A stretch of DNA of 64,000 nucleotides from Snodgrassella communis (GCF_914768045.1 NZ_CAJZCD010000001.1:310001-374000); one strand, 5' to 3'. Counted from the stretch's first letter, positions 38,024 through 47,393 are shown. Numbers and translations: made by a program. The notes: generated by a model not told the origin, from the sequence alone.

Positions 38024-38767
38024 TTAGGGCATAAGCATTCCGCCGTTAACATGTAGTGTTTGTCCTGTGATGTAGCGTGCGTCCTCACTAGCCAGAAACA
38101 ATACGGCTGCGGCCACATCTTCCACAGTACCCAAACAATTCAGCGCAGTTTGTGCTGCATAAAAATCTCGTTGCTCCTGCGGCAAAGCTTTTGTCATATC
38201 AGTTTCGATAAATCCGGGTGCAACACAGTTTACGGTAATACCACGCGAACCAACTTCGCGCGCCATGGATTTACTAAATCCAACCAGTCCGGCCTTAGCA
38301 GCAGCATAATTTGTCTGACCGGCATTACCCATAAAGCCAATCACGGAAGTCACATTGATAATCCGACCCCAGCGTGCTTTCATCATACTGCGCGTTACAG
38401 CTTTGCTGGCACGAAAGGCTGATTTCAGGTTGATTTGCATGATTTCATCCCACTCTGCTTCTTTCATGCGCATCAGAAGGTTATCGCGGGTGATACCAGC
38501 ATTGTTCACCAGTATCGCAATATTGCCAATATTACTCTCGATATCCGCAATCAGATTTTCAATACTGTTTTCCTCAGCAATGCGTAATTCCCGCCCTTCT
38601 CCGCCGACATCAGCCAATGCCTGATTAATACTGTCTACACCACTAGCAGAAGTCGCTGTGCCAATTACCTTAGCACCTTTTTCAGCCAGCGACCGGGCAA
38701 TGGCAGAACCAATTCCTCGGGTAGCACCCGTTACCAGAGCGATTTTACCTGTTAAATCCTGATTCAT
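38024..38767 (-). CDS. fabG: 3-oxoacyl-ACP reductase
   Basis: A 247-residue NADPH-dependent short-chain dehydrogenase, reducing beta-ketoacyl-ACP in fatty acid elongation. Rossmann motif TGATRGIG, NNAG, and the catalytic set Ser141, Tyr154, Lys158 (TNYAAAKAG) are all present. It is the last gene of the leftward operon from yceD. The usual downstream acpP and fabF are absent: a terminator and the convergent cysB-type gene follow at once. Confidence 0.95.
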   Translation of the reverse strand: MNQDLTGKIALVTGATRGIGSAIARSLAEKGAKVIGTATSASGVDSINQALADVGGEGRELRIAEENSIENLIADIESNIGNIAILVNNAGITRDNLLMRMKEAEWDEIMQINLKSAFRASKAVTRSMMKARWGRIINVTSVIGFMGNAGQTNYAAAKAGLVGFSKSMAREVGSRGITVNCVAPGFIETDMTKALPQEQRDFYAAQTALNCLGTVEDVAAAVLFLASEDARYITGQTLHVNGGMLMP

Positions 38768-38778
38768 TATTCTTTCCT

Positions 38779-39723
38779 TTAGCTGGCAGAATGCGCAGCA
38801 ATGAAACTTTCCATATTTTCTACACTAGTTAAAGCTGTACAGCTGGCACTTTTATCAATTCGCTTGGCCAGACCGGCCAGTACTTTACCCGGACCACATT
38901 CAGCAAACTCAGTAATACCTTCTGCCACCAGTTTGCGCACTGTTTCTGTCCAGCGCACAGGTGAATACAACTGCTGCACCAGCGCCTGTTTAATTGCTTC
39001 CGGCTCAGAATGTGCGGCAACATCCACGTTATGTAATACCGGAATCTGTGGTGTCTCAATTTTAATCTGTGCCAGAGCCACAGCCAGTTTGTCGGCAGCC
39101 GGCTTCATCAGACGACAGTGAGAAGGTACAGATACTGGTAAAGGCAGAGCACGTTTGGCACCAGCCGCTTTAGCCAGCTCACAGGCACGGGAGATAGCCG
39201 TAGTACTTCCGGCTATTACCACCTGACCGGGCGAATTATAGTTTACTGCTTCGGCAACGGTACCTGATAATTCATTTTGCGCCTGTAAGCAAACCTGACG
39301 CACGATATCATCATCTAACCCCAGTATTGCTGCCATTGCACCTTGACCAGTTGGAACAGCTTCCTGCATTAGCTGGGCACGCAGGCGAACCAGTTTGACA
39401 GCATCATTAAAGCCCAGACTACCTGCTGCAACCAGAGCGGTGTATTCGCCCAGACTATGGCCTGCCAGCATCACTGGTCTCAGTCCGTGCAGTTGTTGAT
39501 AGACATGCCAGCTTGCAATACCAGCAGTCAGCATCAGCGGCTGGGTATTAACGGTTTCATTCAGGGCAGTGTTATCTTCACCATTCATCAGTGCCCATAA
39601 ATCCTGATCAAGTGCTGCCGAGGCCTGTTGGAATGTTTCTTTGACAATGGCCATGTCGTTGAAACCGGCCATCATATTGAGGCTTTGTGACCCCTGACCG
39701 GGAAAGAAAAAAGCAATATTCAT
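38779..39723 (-). CDS. fabD: Malonyl-CoA:ACP transacylase
   Basis: A 314-residue enzyme loading malonate on acyl carrier protein. FPGQGSQ at the N-terminus, nucleophile Ser90 in AGHSLGEYTAL, the SVPSHC motif with the catalytic His, and the C-terminal GPGKVLAGL are typical. It lies 11 bases upstream of fabG. The start at the first ATG gives the canonical MNIAFFFPGQG. Confidence 0.95.
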   Translation of the reverse strand: MNIAFFFPGQGSQSLNMMAGFNDMAIVKETFQQASAALDQDLWALMNGEDNTALNETVNTQPLMLTAGIASWHVYQQLHGLRPVMLAGHSLGEYTALVAAGSLGFNDAVKLVRLRAQLMQEAVPTGQGAMAAILGLDDDIVRQVCLQAQNELSGTVAEAVNYNSPGQVVIAGSTTAISRACELAKAAGAKRALPLPVSVPSHCRLMKPAADKLAVALAQIKIETPQIPVLHNVDVAAHSEPEAIKQALVQQLYSPVRWTETVRKLVAEGITEFAECGPGKVLAGLAKRIDKSASCTALTSVENMESFIAAHSAS

Positions 39724-39761
39724 GGTCTTCCTTGATTTGAATGGAACTAATATTGAGACAA

Positions 39762-40625
39762 TTATTTTGATGGAGACTGGTTGGCCTGTAAGGGTTGATT
39801 GTGGTGCAGAAACATTTTGGCACCAGCTGGTGCACCTATTGCATAATTCAGGCTAGCTTCCAGTGATTGAGCAAACGGCCCCTGATAGATTTTATTACCC
39901 ATATGAGTCAGATTGGAGCGTGCATCAATATAAACTTTACCGCCCAGCAGATTCCACAAACGGCAGAAACTGAAATCCTCAGACAAATAACGTTTGGTTA
40001 CTGGGTCAACCAGACAGTCATAAAAACGATAATGATAACCCTGATTATCAACACTGGGGCAATCAGGCTGATATTGCAGTTCAGGATAAGCTTTCATTAA
40101 ACGGGTAAAGACCTCACGCTTAATCACCATGAATCCGGTTGGTGCCTCTGGAAGCTCAATAAAACCTTCATCATCTATCTGCACATGCACTTCATTATTG
40201 GCATCTGCCCGGCTGATATTGATGGCATAGCGTGTATAGGTGGCATTGAACTGCTGCTGGTTCATATGTGCATCAATACCATCTGCCGGCCATGATTCTC
40301 GCTTGAGCGGGTACACGCCGGCAACAATATCGCGATCTGCCAATAACAGTCGCTGAAATGCTTCCGGTGAAAAACCGATGTCGGTATCAATCCAGCATAG
40401 GTGTGTCCACTCTGGATGTGCCAGAAATTTAGCTACACAATTATTGCGTGCCCGGGTAATCAGGCTTTCACCCTGATGCATGAATACCTGTATCGGGAAC
40501 CCAGCACGAGTATGCGCAGCCACTAAATCCAGCAACGACTGCACATAATTACCAAAGTAACGGCCATCATGGCTAGGAGACATGATAACCGGATACATAC
40601 CGGCTAATGCTGATTGTGGTAGCAT
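39762..40625 (-). CDS. Glycosyltransferase-like protein inside the fab operon
   Basis: A 287-residue cytosolic protein with a glycosyltransferase-A-like fold signature: MSPSHDGRYFGNYVQSLLDL, then SLITRARNNCVAKFLAHPEW, and a DxD-type motif in CWIDTDIGFSPEAFQRLL. Further conserved-looking parts are DIVAGVYPLKRE and GFMVIKREVF. It is related to uncharacterised GT2-like/ANP1-type proteins; sugar and acceptor unknown. It sits between fabH and fabD with 24- and 38-base gaps on the same strand, so is probably cotranscribed with fatty acid genes. No membrane helix is evident. Confidence 0.6.
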   Translation of the reverse strand: MLPQSALAGMYPVIMSPSHDGRYFGNYVQSLLDLVAAHTRAGFPIQVFMHQGESLITRARNNCVAKFLAHPEWTHLCWIDTDIGFSPEAFQRLLLADRDIVAGVYPLKRESWPADGIDAHMNQQQFNATYTRYAINISRADANNEVHVQIDDEGFIELPEAPTGFMVIKREVFTRLMKAYPELQYQPDCPSVDNQGYHYRFYDCLVDPVTKRYLSEDFSFCRLWNLLGGKVYIDARSNLTHMGNKIYQGPFAQSLEASLNYAIGAPAGAKMFLHHNQPLQANQSPSK

Positions 40626-40649
40626 AATGCGACTCTGATAAAAACGGTA

Positions 40650-41612
40650 TTAGTATTTCAGGGTAATCGCACCCCAGGCAAAGCCTCCGCCAATACCTTC
40701 TAGCAATAATGTCTGACCACGCTGGATGCGGCCGCTTTTAATCCCTTCATCCAGTGCCAATGGAATAGAGGCAGCTGAGGTATTACCCTGCTCTGCCAGC
40801 GTAACAATGACTTTGTCCATCGGTATGCCCAGATGGCGAGCAGTGGATTCGATAATACGCAGATTGGCCTGATGCGGAATAATCCAGTCTATATCAGCTG
40901 GCTGCAAACCGGATTCTTCAATAACTTCTTTGGCAATATTGGCCAGTGCCTTAACTGCAAATTTATATACAGCCTGCCCATCCATATAAAGATAGGGTGA
41001 TCCTTCAATATTGCCGGCAGCGATTTTTCCGGGTGTTTGCAAGATATGGCTATAACCACCATCTGCCTGCAATCTGGTTTTGATGATACCGCCCTCCTGT
41101 TCAGACGCACCCAGAACCACGGCACCAGCACCATCCCCAAACAGGACACAGGTACGCCGGTCATTCCAGTCTAGTAGGCGGCTAAAAGTTTCAGCGCCAA
41201 TAACCAGTGCTTTGCTCGCCATACCGCTTTTGATATAGGCGTTGGCGGTTGCCATTGCATACATAAAACCGGCACAGACTGCCTGAACATCAAATGCCGG
41301 ACAACCGGAAATACCAAGTTTGTTCTGTACGATGCAGGCTGTAGCCGGAAATGTCATATCTGGCGTTGATGTAGCAACAATAATCAGATCGATGTCTTCT
41401 GCAGCTATGGCAGCATCGACCAGTGCGGCCTGTGCTGCGGCAACAGCCAGATCGCTGGTCTGTTCATTTTCAGCAGCAATATGGCGCGCTCTGATTCCTG
41501 TGCGTGTGGCGATCCACTCATCAGAGGTATCAACGATTTTGCTCAGGTCATCATTGGACAGACGGCGTGCAGGCAGATAACTGCCTGTGCCTAGAATATG
41601 AGCATTTAGCAT
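40650..41612 (-). CDS. fabH: 3-oxoacyl-ACP synthase III
   Basis: A 320-residue condensing enzyme that starts fatty acid synthesis from acetyl-CoA and malonyl-ACP. The catalytic triad is visible: Cys113 (QAVCAGF), His (IPHQANLRI) and Asn ([11 protein letters not shown]). ATG 41612 gives the canonical [14 protein letters not shown]; an open extension of 10 codons starts with GTG and is less likely. It follows plsX after 77 bases. Confidence 0.95.
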   Translation of the reverse strand: MLNAHILGTGSYLPARRLSNDDLSKIVDTSDEWIATRTGIRARHIAAENEQTSDLAVAAAQAALVDAAIAAEDIDLIIVATSTPDMTFPATACIVQNKLGISGCPAFDVQAVCAGFMYAMATANAYIKSGMASKALVIGAETFSRLLDWNDRRTCVLFGDGAGAVVLGASEQEGGIIKTRLQADGGYSHILQTPGKIAAGNIEGSPYLYMDGQAVYKFAVKALANIAKEVIEESGLQPADIDWIIPHQANLRIIESTARHLGIPMDKVIVTLAEQGNTSAASIPLALDEGIKSGRIQRGQTLLLEGIGGGFAWGAITLKY

Positions 41613-41689
41613 GGCATAGTCTTTATTTACAACAAAGGCCACATTTTAAACAAAGTCATTTAACTTGTCTGCCTTTGTAACAGGGTGAT

Positions 41690-42715
41690 TTATTCTTCCA
41701 GCGCAGTCAGTTGCTGTGCTACGCCAGCCTGAATTTTCGTAATTGAATCTGCCTTGATAGCCTTATAGGCCTCTTGCAGTGCGAAACAGAAGCCTGTGGC
41801 ATCGGTGCCACCATGGCTTTTGACTACTACGCCTCGCAGGCCAAGGAAAATGGCACCATTGAAGCGCCGCGGATCCAGACGCCGCTTAAAGCTTTTCAAT
41901 GTCGGCAATGCAATTATAGCGGCCAGTTTGTTGAACCAGCTACGAGTAAATTCCTCTTTAACAACCGTACCAATGAACTTAACTGCACCTTCAATACTTT
42001 TCAGCATGGCATTGCCGGTAAAACCATCGACTACAAGTACATCGACTTCGGCCGTAAAAATAGCATTACCTTCAACATTACCAACAAAATTCAGATTGCT
42101 GCGCTGTAAAAGCTGATGTGTTTCTTTGACGGCAGCATTACCTTTGATGTCTTCGGTACCAACATTGAGCAAGCCTACCCGCGGACGGATATTTTCAGGC
42201 GACAGTGCTGCCACCTGCTGGCTGCCCGCAATAGCAAACTGCAAAAGCTGGGTACTACTGCAATCAACGTTAGCACCAAGATCAAGTACCAGTGTAACGT
42301 GATTATTGCGCCCGGGTAAAAACTTGGCAATAGCCGGACGATCAATACCGGCAATAGTTTTCAATACAAAGCGTGCAGTTGCCATTAGGGCACCAGTATT
42401 ACCGGCCGAGACGGCAGCCTGTGCCTGCCCTTCTTTAATCTGGTTAATGGCCACACGCATGGAGGAATCTTTTTTATTCTTGAGCGCAGACGTTGGTTCT
42501 TCATCCATGCCTACTACTTCACTGGCAGGACAGATGGTAATTCGCTCCATAGAAGCGCTGGCTTTGGTTAATGCGTTTCTGATTTTAGTTTCATCACCAA
42601 CAAGAATCAGTGCTGCATCTGTTTGCTGCTGTAAAAAAGTCAGCGCTCCCGGAATGGTAACATCCAGTCCAAAATCGCCGCCCATTGCATCAACTGCGAT
42701 GGTTTTTAAGGTCAT
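41690..42715 (-). CDS. plsX: Phosphate acyltransferase PlsX
   Basis: A 341-residue peripheral enzyme converting acyl-ACP to acyl-phosphate for phosphatidic acid synthesis. The N-terminus TIAVDAMGGDFG and the segments SAGNTGALMA and LDLGANVDC are family hallmarks. It starts 3 bases after the phosphoribosyltransferase stop, implying tight coupling, and precedes fabH in the usual order. Confidence 0.95.
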   Translation of the reverse strand: MTLKTIAVDAMGGDFGLDVTIPGALTFLQQQTDAALILVGDETKIRNALTKASASMERITICPASEVVGMDEEPTSALKNKKDSSMRVAINQIKEGQAQAAVSAGNTGALMATARFVLKTIAGIDRPAIAKFLPGRNNHVTLVLDLGANVDCSSTQLLQFAIAGSQQVAALSPENIRPRVGLLNVGTEDIKGNAAVKETHQLLQRSNLNFVGNVEGNAIFTAEVDVLVVDGFTGNAMLKSIEGAVKFIGTVVKEEFTRSWFNKLAAIIALPTLKSFKRRLDPRRFNGAIFLGLRGVVVKSHGGTDATGFCFALQEAYKAIKADSITKIQAGVAQQLTALEE

Positions 42716-42718
42716 ATG

Positions 42719-43246
42719 TTATGCCTCAGGTGTGGTTTGGGCTGCAACGTTCTCATAGTGCTCATCAATATCAAGTGCATCCCAAGGATAATTAATCCAC
42801 CAGTCATCTACCTGTATTGCACTATAGAAAGGTAAATCTGCTGGCAATACCCCTTTTTTGGGTTTACGTTTTTCGTGCAGTACGGCAACGCCCAGCTGCT
42901 GAAAACCTTCATGCTGTAATTCACGAATGCAATATTCGAGCGTGGCTCGACTGTCATCCACTTCGTCGACAATCAGTAGTTTCTTGTCTTTCATTTTCTC
43001 GTCAAAACCATTTGTCCATTGAATTTTCTGCGGACAATCGGTCGGACAATCGTTGATATCATAATAAGATAAAGTAACGGTGTATACAGGAATATTCAGA
43101 AAGCTACGCAGTATACGTGCCGGAATAAATCCACCGCCACCGATAGCAATCATTGCATCAAATGAATGTCCTGATTTCTGTATCTTTTCAGCCAGCTGTT
43201 GGATGGCACGATGTATGTCTTCGTAGTTATACCAGATTTTTTTCAT
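42719..43246 (-). CDS. Phosphoribosyltransferase-family protein
   Basis: A 175-residue type I phosphoribosyltransferase. The PRPP motif appears as LLIVDEVDDSRATLEY and an early loop as MIAIGGGGFIPARIL. This resembles purine (xanthine/guanine/hypoxanthine) phosphoribosyltransferase-like proteins, but the base specificity cannot be read. The unusual position between rpmF and plsX, 3 bases from plsX, makes it part of the lipid operon. The gap to rpmF is 167 bases. Confidence 0.75.
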   Translation of the reverse strand: MKKIWYNYEDIHRAIQQLAEKIQKSGHSFDAMIAIGGGGFIPARILRSFLNIPVYTVTLSYYDINDCPTDCPQKIQWTNGFDEKMKDKKLLIVDEVDDSRATLEYCIRELQHEGFQQLGVAVLHEKRKPKKGVLPADLPFYSAIQVDDWWINYPWDALDIDEHYENVAAQTTPEA

Positions 43247-43413
43247 GGGAAACCCGGGTCAATATAAAGAGCAGGCCACTGATGGCTGCTGGGAAAGTGA
43301 AAGTATTTTATCTTAAACAGGTTGAATTACCTGCTAATAATGGATACAAAAAAGCCAGTGATTGCTACTGCAATGTCTGGCTTTCATACGCATTGAATAA
43401 TCACAGAAGTGAT

Positions 43414-43593
43414 TTATTCACCTTTGGCTTTGATTACTTTGCGTCCACGGTACATACCGTTTGGAGAAATATGATGACGCAGATGTACTTCACCAGTTGT
43501 GGTGTCAGTAGAAACCTGTACGGCGGTTAGACCATCGTGTGAGCGGTGCATACCGCGTTTTGAAGGGGATTTTTTGTTTTGCTGTACTGCCAT
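43414..43593 (-). CDS. rpmF: 50S ribosomal protein L32
   Basis: A 59-residue protein, [20 protein letters not shown] at the N-terminus and [18 protein letters not shown] at the C-terminus, unmistakable L32. AGGAG lies 6 bases before the ATG. It sits between yceD and the phosphoribosyltransferase/plsX genes, the classic yceD-rpmF-plsX arrangement. The four zinc-binding cysteines of some L32 forms are absent, so this is the Zn-independent type. Confidence 0.95.
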   Translation of the reverse strand: MAVQQNKKSPSKRGMHRSHDGLTAVQVSTDTTTGEVHLRHHISPNGMYRGRKVIKAKGE

Positions 43594-43625
43594 GTTAAAG
43601 CTCCTGGGAAATTTAAGTTAATTCG

Positions 43626-44129
43626 TTAGTGGCCGCTTTTCAGTCCTGCCAGTCTGGCAAAAGGATTGCCAGAGTCTTGATTGGTTTGTATTGCCAGAGT
43701 GTGATCACAATCTTCATGTCGCGGTGCAACTGGAATCGCCATTAAAATTTGGTCTTCCACCAGTGCAGCCAAATCATATTCTGCACTCCATACCGCGCCT
43801 TCAAGTGATCCATCAGCGGCCATAGCCTCGTCCAGCAACTGTTCGCTGGCAAAAAGCACTATATGCGACTGGTCATTCAGCGCCCAGGAAACTGCCTGTA
43901 AACAGCGCTGACACACCAGCTGCAACTCACCTTCTATGCTGATATCAATAAAAGGACGCTGCCAGCGATCAATTCCACCGCTGATTTTATACTGGATATT
44001 GCCGTCGCGTTGCGCCAAAAGTTCATGTGACCAAACTCGCCGGTCAAGCGCCTGAAGCTGCAATTGACCACAGCGTTGCTGCTGTTCATGTGTGAACGTG
44101 GCCGTATCAATCAAAATAGGGTCTAACAT
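43626..44129 (-). CDS. yceD: YceD (DUF177) large-subunit rRNA accumulation protein
   Basis: A 167-residue DUF177 protein needed for 23S rRNA processing or accumulation in other bacteria. The CQRCLQAV pair and the HEDCDH motif are typical metal-like cysteines of the family. It is first of the leftward yceD-rpmF-PRT-plsX-fabH-GT-fabD-fabG run, 32 bases before rpmF. No Shine-Dalgarno is present, and a near-consensus promoter ends only a few bases before the ATG, so the mRNA may be leaderless. Confidence 0.9.
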   Translation of the reverse strand: MLDPILIDTATFTHEQQQRCGQLQLQALDRRVWSHELLAQRDGNIQYKISGGIDRWQRPFIDISIEGELQLVCQRCLQAVSWALNDQSHIVLFASEQLLDEAMAADGSLEGAVWSAEYDLAALVEDQILMAIPVAPRHEDCDHTLAIQTNQDSGNPFARLAGLKSGH

Positions 44130-44138
44130 AAACGGCGG

Positions 44139-44167
44139 ATGATATAATTTAAGCTTTATAATGTCAA
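44139..44167 (-). promoter_or_regulatory. Sigma-70 promoter of the yceD-rpmF-plsX-fab operon
   Basis: Consensus TTGACA (44162-44167), 17-base spacer, TATCAT (44139-44144) on the minus strand. The expected transcription start at about 44131-44133 leaves only 2-4 bases before the yceD ATG at 44129. Confidence 0.7.
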
Positions 44168-44180
44168 TGAGTTCGCATCT

Positions 44181-44771
44181 ATGCCGAGTGATAAAAAGCT
44201 GATTCTGGCTTCCAGTTCACGTTTTCGCCAGCAGCAACTTCAGCAATTACGTATCCCTTTTGACGCAGTTAGGCCAGATTTTGAGGAAACGCCTCTACCT
44301 GCTGAAACCGCTCCACAGACAGCCTTACGTCTAGCCAGCGGTAAAGCTCAATCTCTGGCCAGTCTTTATCCGGATGCACTGATTATCGGCTGCGATCAGG
44401 TTGCCTGGTGTCGCGAACAGCAACTGGGCAAACCACTCACCGTAGCAAAAGCACAACAGATGTTACACTATTTGAGTGGTCAGGAGGTGAGGTTTTACAG
44501 TGCACTAACGGTACTGAATACTGCTAAAAACCGTCTGCATCAGCATATTGATGAAACGCGCGTTGTGATGCGTACGTTAACAGATGCGCAGATCAATTGT
44601 TATCTGACGTTGGAGCCTGATGCGGTGCACTGTGCTGGTGCAGCCAAAAGTGAAGGACTGGGTGCTCTGCTGATTGAACGCATTGAAAGCTCAGACCCGA
44701 ATGCGCTGATTGGTTTACCGGTTTTTCGTCTGGTGGACTTTCTGCTGGCTGAAGGAATAAATATTTTATGA
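44181..44771 (+). CDS. maf: Maf-family nucleotide pyrophosphatase
   Basis: A 196-residue house-cleaning nucleotide pyrophosphatase of the YceF/Maf family. LASSSRFRQQQL at the N-terminus, PDFEETPLPAETA, and GCDQVAW are the family motifs. YceF-type Maf proteins act on m7GTP; this subtype is likely given the divergent yceD neighbour, as in E. coli, but is not proven. The stop overlaps the next gene by four bases (ATGA). Confidence 0.9.
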   Translation: MPSDKKLILASSSRFRQQQLQQLRIPFDAVRPDFEETPLPAETAPQTALRLASGKAQSLASLYPDALIIGCDQVAWCREQQLGKPLTVAKAQQMLHYLSGQEVRFYSALTVLNTAKNRLHQHIDETRVVMRTLTDAQINCYLTLEPDAVHCAGAAKSEGLGALLIERIESSDPNALIGLPVFRLVDFLLAEGINIL

Positions 44772-45481
44772 ACAGTCCCATACTCTATCTGATTCCTACC
44801 CCGCTAGGAATGGCTGATACGCCCTGTCTACTTGCGCATGAACAGGAAAATATTGTTAGGCTGACCGATTTTGTTGTTGAAGCCGAAAAAACGGCACGTG
44901 CCCACTTAAAGGCATTTGGTGTACACACGCCGATTCGCGAACTGAATCTGCGTACGCTGAATGAACACACGGCAGAGCGCGATATTGCTGCATTATTACA
45001 ACCGTTACATGCTGGGCGCAGTATGGGCTTACTCAGTGAAGCCGGTTGCCCGGCAGTAGCTGATCCTGGTGCACAACTGGTGGCACTGGCACATCAGGCT
45101 GGTTTTACTGTTATGCCGCTGGTTGGCCCTTCCAGCATTATGCTGGCACTGATGGCCTCTGGCACCAACGGACAGTGTTTTGCCTTTAAGGGCTATCTGC
45201 CTGCGGAGAAGAATGCGCGCATTGAACGCCTGCGCGCGCTGGAAAACCGTTCACGGCAGGAAAATGAAACCCAGCTTTTCATTGAAACGCCTTACCGCAA
45301 TGATGCTTTACTGGCAGATGCCATTGCCAGCTTGCATCCGCAAACCTGTTTGTGTATTGCAGCTGATTTAACTATGCCCACTCAAACCATTATTAGTCAG
45401 AGTATTGCAACATGGAAAAGCATGAAAGTACTGCCGCAACTAAAAAAAAGACCATGCCTGTTTGTGCTGTATGCTGGTTGA
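44768..45481 (+). CDS. RsmI-like SAM-dependent methyltransferase
   Basis: A 237-residue tetrapyrrole-methylase-fold protein related to RsmI, the 16S rRNA C1402 2'-O-methyltransferase. YLIPTPLG at the N-terminus, LLSEAGCPAVADPGAQLV in place of the RsmI GAPxVSDPG loop, GPSSIMLALMASG and IETPYRN are visible. It is shorter than true RsmI (about 285), lacks its C-terminal domain, and belongs to an uncharacterised RsmI-like branch. It is translationally coupled to maf through an ATGA overlap. Substrate unknown. Confidence 0.75.
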   Translation: MNSPILYLIPTPLGMADTPCLLAHEQENIVRLTDFVVEAEKTARAHLKAFGVHTPIRELNLRTLNEHTAERDIAALLQPLHAGRSMGLLSEAGCPAVADPGAQLVALAHQAGFTVMPLVGPSSIMLALMASGTNGQCFAFKGYLPAEKNARIERLRALENRSRQENETQLFIETPYRNDALLADAIASLHPQTCLCIAADLTMPTQTIISQSIATWKSMKVLPQLKKRPCLFVLYAG

Positions 45482-45522
45482 TACCTGATTGACATTTTTT
45501 AGAAATAACTTGTACCTCACTC

Positions 45523-45551
45523 TTGTCAAGGTGCACATCACTGCCTATAAT
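45523..45551 (+). promoter_or_regulatory. Sigma-70 promoter of tRNA-Pro
   Basis: TTGTCA (45523-45528), 17-base spacer, perfect TATAAT (45546-45551), 14 bases before the tRNA. Confidence 0.82.
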
Positions 45552-45564
45552 GCACAGCTTATTT

Positions 45565-45641
45565 CGGAGTGTAGCGCAGCCCGGTAGCGCACCTCGTTCG
45601 GGACGAGGGGGTCGAAGGTTCGAATCCTTTCACTCCGACCA
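45565..45641 (+). tRNA. tRNA-Pro (anticodon CGG)
   Basis: A 77-base cloverleaf: acceptor CGGAGTG pairs with CACTCCG, D-loop with GCGCAGCCCGGTAGCGC, anticodon stem CCTCG/CGAGG around TTCGGGA (CGG), T-loop GTTCGAATC, and encoded CCA. Confidence 0.95.
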
Positions 45642-45648
45642 TATTTTT

Positions 45649-45683
45649 AAAACCGTTTGTTCAATTATGAGCAGACGGTTTTT
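45649..45683 (+). terminator. Terminator after tRNA-Pro
   Basis: AAAACCGTTTG (45649-45659) pairs with CAGACGGTTTT (45672-45682, one G-T pair), followed by T. It starts 7 bases past the tRNA. Confidence 0.7.
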
Positions 45684-45978
45684 CTACAATCAAACCGAAT
45701 TATGCCAAATAAATTTTGTTACAATCTAAAGGATAATATTGATTCTTTGCATATAAAAACAAATTATTGTAAATGGAATTAAATCTTTGCCAAACTGATG
45801 TTTTTATGAAAAAATCCTTTATAGTATGCACTTTTTGACCGCCTGTTTATTATTTAGTTATTAATAATGCTTTTCCGTAAAGTTATGTAGGCTTTATAAT
45901 CTGCGAATAATGTCTTACATTATTCATAATAACTTTGAAACGCGGTAGTCTTTAAACACAAGTTTTTGAAAGATTAAC
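45684..45978. other. dctA upstream region
   Basis: About 295 bases, AT-rich. TTGACC near 45836 and TATAAT at 45895-45900 occur but do not form a well-spaced pair. No GG-N10-GC sigma-54 element was found; the nearest has 11-base spacing. Confidence 0.35.
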
Positions 45979-47265
45979 ATGTTACCACTCGAAATTGAGG
46001 AAATGAATCCACCACCAAAGAAACAGCGGTGGTATCAGATTCTGTATATACAGGTAATTATCGCCATTATTATTGGCATTTTACTTGGTAATTTTTTCCC
46101 CAGTATTGGCGAAAGCATGAAGCCTTTAGGCGATGCCTTCATCAAATTAGTCAAAATGATCATCTCTCCGGTTATTTTCCTCACAGTGGTAACTGGTATC
46201 GCCGAGATGAATAATATGAAAACCATGGGGCGCGTCGCTGGCAAGGCTATGGTTTATTTTCTGACTTTTTCTACTCTGGCTCTGGCGATAGGGTTGCTTG
46301 TGGCTAATATTGCCCAACCGGGACATGGTCTGAATATTGACCCGACAACCCTGCAAAGTACTAAAGTTCATGAATATGTGCAAAAATCGCATGAATCCAG
46401 TCTAACTGGTTTTCTGATGGATATCATTCCAACCACTGTAATGAGCCCGCTTACCAATGGCAATATCCTGCAAACCCTGTTTATTGCTATTTTGTTTGGC
46501 GTTTCTCTGGCAATGATTGGTGAAAAAGCCCGTCCGCTGATCAATATCTTTCATGATTTGTCTGCACCGGTTTTCAAAATGGTATCCATTCTGATGCGCG
46601 CAGCACCGGTAGGGGCATTTGGCGCCATGGCCTTTACTATTGGTAAGTACGGTATTGACTCTATTGGCAATCTGCTTTATCTAATTTTAACCTTCTATAT
46701 ATCCTCAGTACTGTTTATTCTGATTGTTCTGGGTGCGGTAGCCCGTTATAACGGCTTTTCTATCATCAAGTTGGTGAAGTATATTAAGGAAGAGCTGTTA
46801 TTGGTACTGGGCACAAGCTCATCTGAAGCTGCGCTGCCGACGCTGATGCAGAAAATGGAAAATGCCGGTTGCAAAAAATCAATTGTTGGATTGGTGGTAC
46901 CCACCGGTTATTCTTTCAATCTGGATGGTACGAATATTTATATGACCTTGGCCGCGCTGTTTATTGCGCAGGCTTGTAACATTGATCTGACACTGCAACA
47001 GCAGGTATTGTTGCTGCTGGTCGCGATGCTCAGCTCAAAAGGTGCAGCAGGGGTAACTGGTGCCGGCTTTATCACACTAGCTGCCACATTATCCGTTGTA
47101 CCGTCTGTACCGGTAGAAGGGATGGCATTGATCCTCGGTATTGACCGCTTTATGTCTGAATGCCGTGCCCTCACCAATCTGGTTGGCAATGCCTGCGCCA
47201 CTATTGTTGTCGCACGCTGGGAAAAAGGTCTGGATTCAGAGCGCCTGCATGAAGCATTGAAATAA
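45979..47265 (+). CDS. dctA: C4-dicarboxylate:cation symporter DctA
   Basis: A 428-residue DAACS-family transporter with about eight membrane helices and two re-entrant hairpins. Signatures: [17 protein letters not shown], the serine-rich hairpin [13 protein letters not shown], the [23 protein letters not shown] motif, and [13 protein letters not shown]. Closest to DctA (succinate, fumarate, malate uptake); a glutamate carrier (GltP) is the alternative, but the [10 protein letters not shown] motif favours DctA. It uses carboxylates, in keeping with the ato operon. Start 45979 is the first ATG; 46003 is possible. Confidence 0.88.
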   Translation: MLPLEIEEMNPPPKKQRWYQILYIQVIIAIIIGILLGNFFPSIGESMKPLGDAFIKLVKMIISPVIFLTVVTGIAEMNNMKTMGRVAGKAMVYFLTFSTLALAIGLLVANIAQPGHGLNIDPTTLQSTKVHEYVQKSHESSLTGFLMDIIPTTVMSPLTNGNILQTLFIAILFGVSLAMIGEKARPLINIFHDLSAPVFKMVSILMRAAPVGAFGAMAFTIGKYGIDSIGNLLYLILTFYISSVLFILIVLGAVARYNGFSIIKLVKYIKEELLLVLGTSSSEAALPTLMQKMENAGCKKSIVGLVVPTGYSFNLDGTNIYMTLAALFIAQACNIDLTLQQQVLLLLVAMLSSKGAAGVTGAGFITLAATLSVVPSVPVEGMALILGIDRFMSECRALTNLVGNACATIVVARWEKGLDSERLHEALK

Positions 47266-47354
47266 TCATTTCATTCAGGTATAAGATTCTGATTACAGAA
47301 ATTTAGCGACCATATCACAGATGCTGAGATTAACAATCTCATCACTTTTAAAAT

Positions 47355-47393
47355 AAAAAAACAGACCAGTTAATATTAACTGGTCTGTTTTTT
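47355..47393. terminator. Bidirectional terminator between dctA and metG
   Basis: Stem with core ACAGACCAGTTAAT / ATTAACTGGTCTGT, flanked by A-run and T-run, between convergent genes. Confidence 0.92.

Noticed and set aside
45890-45920. Possible sigma-54 promoter before dctA
   Set aside because: The GG and GC elements are 11 bases apart rather than the required 10.
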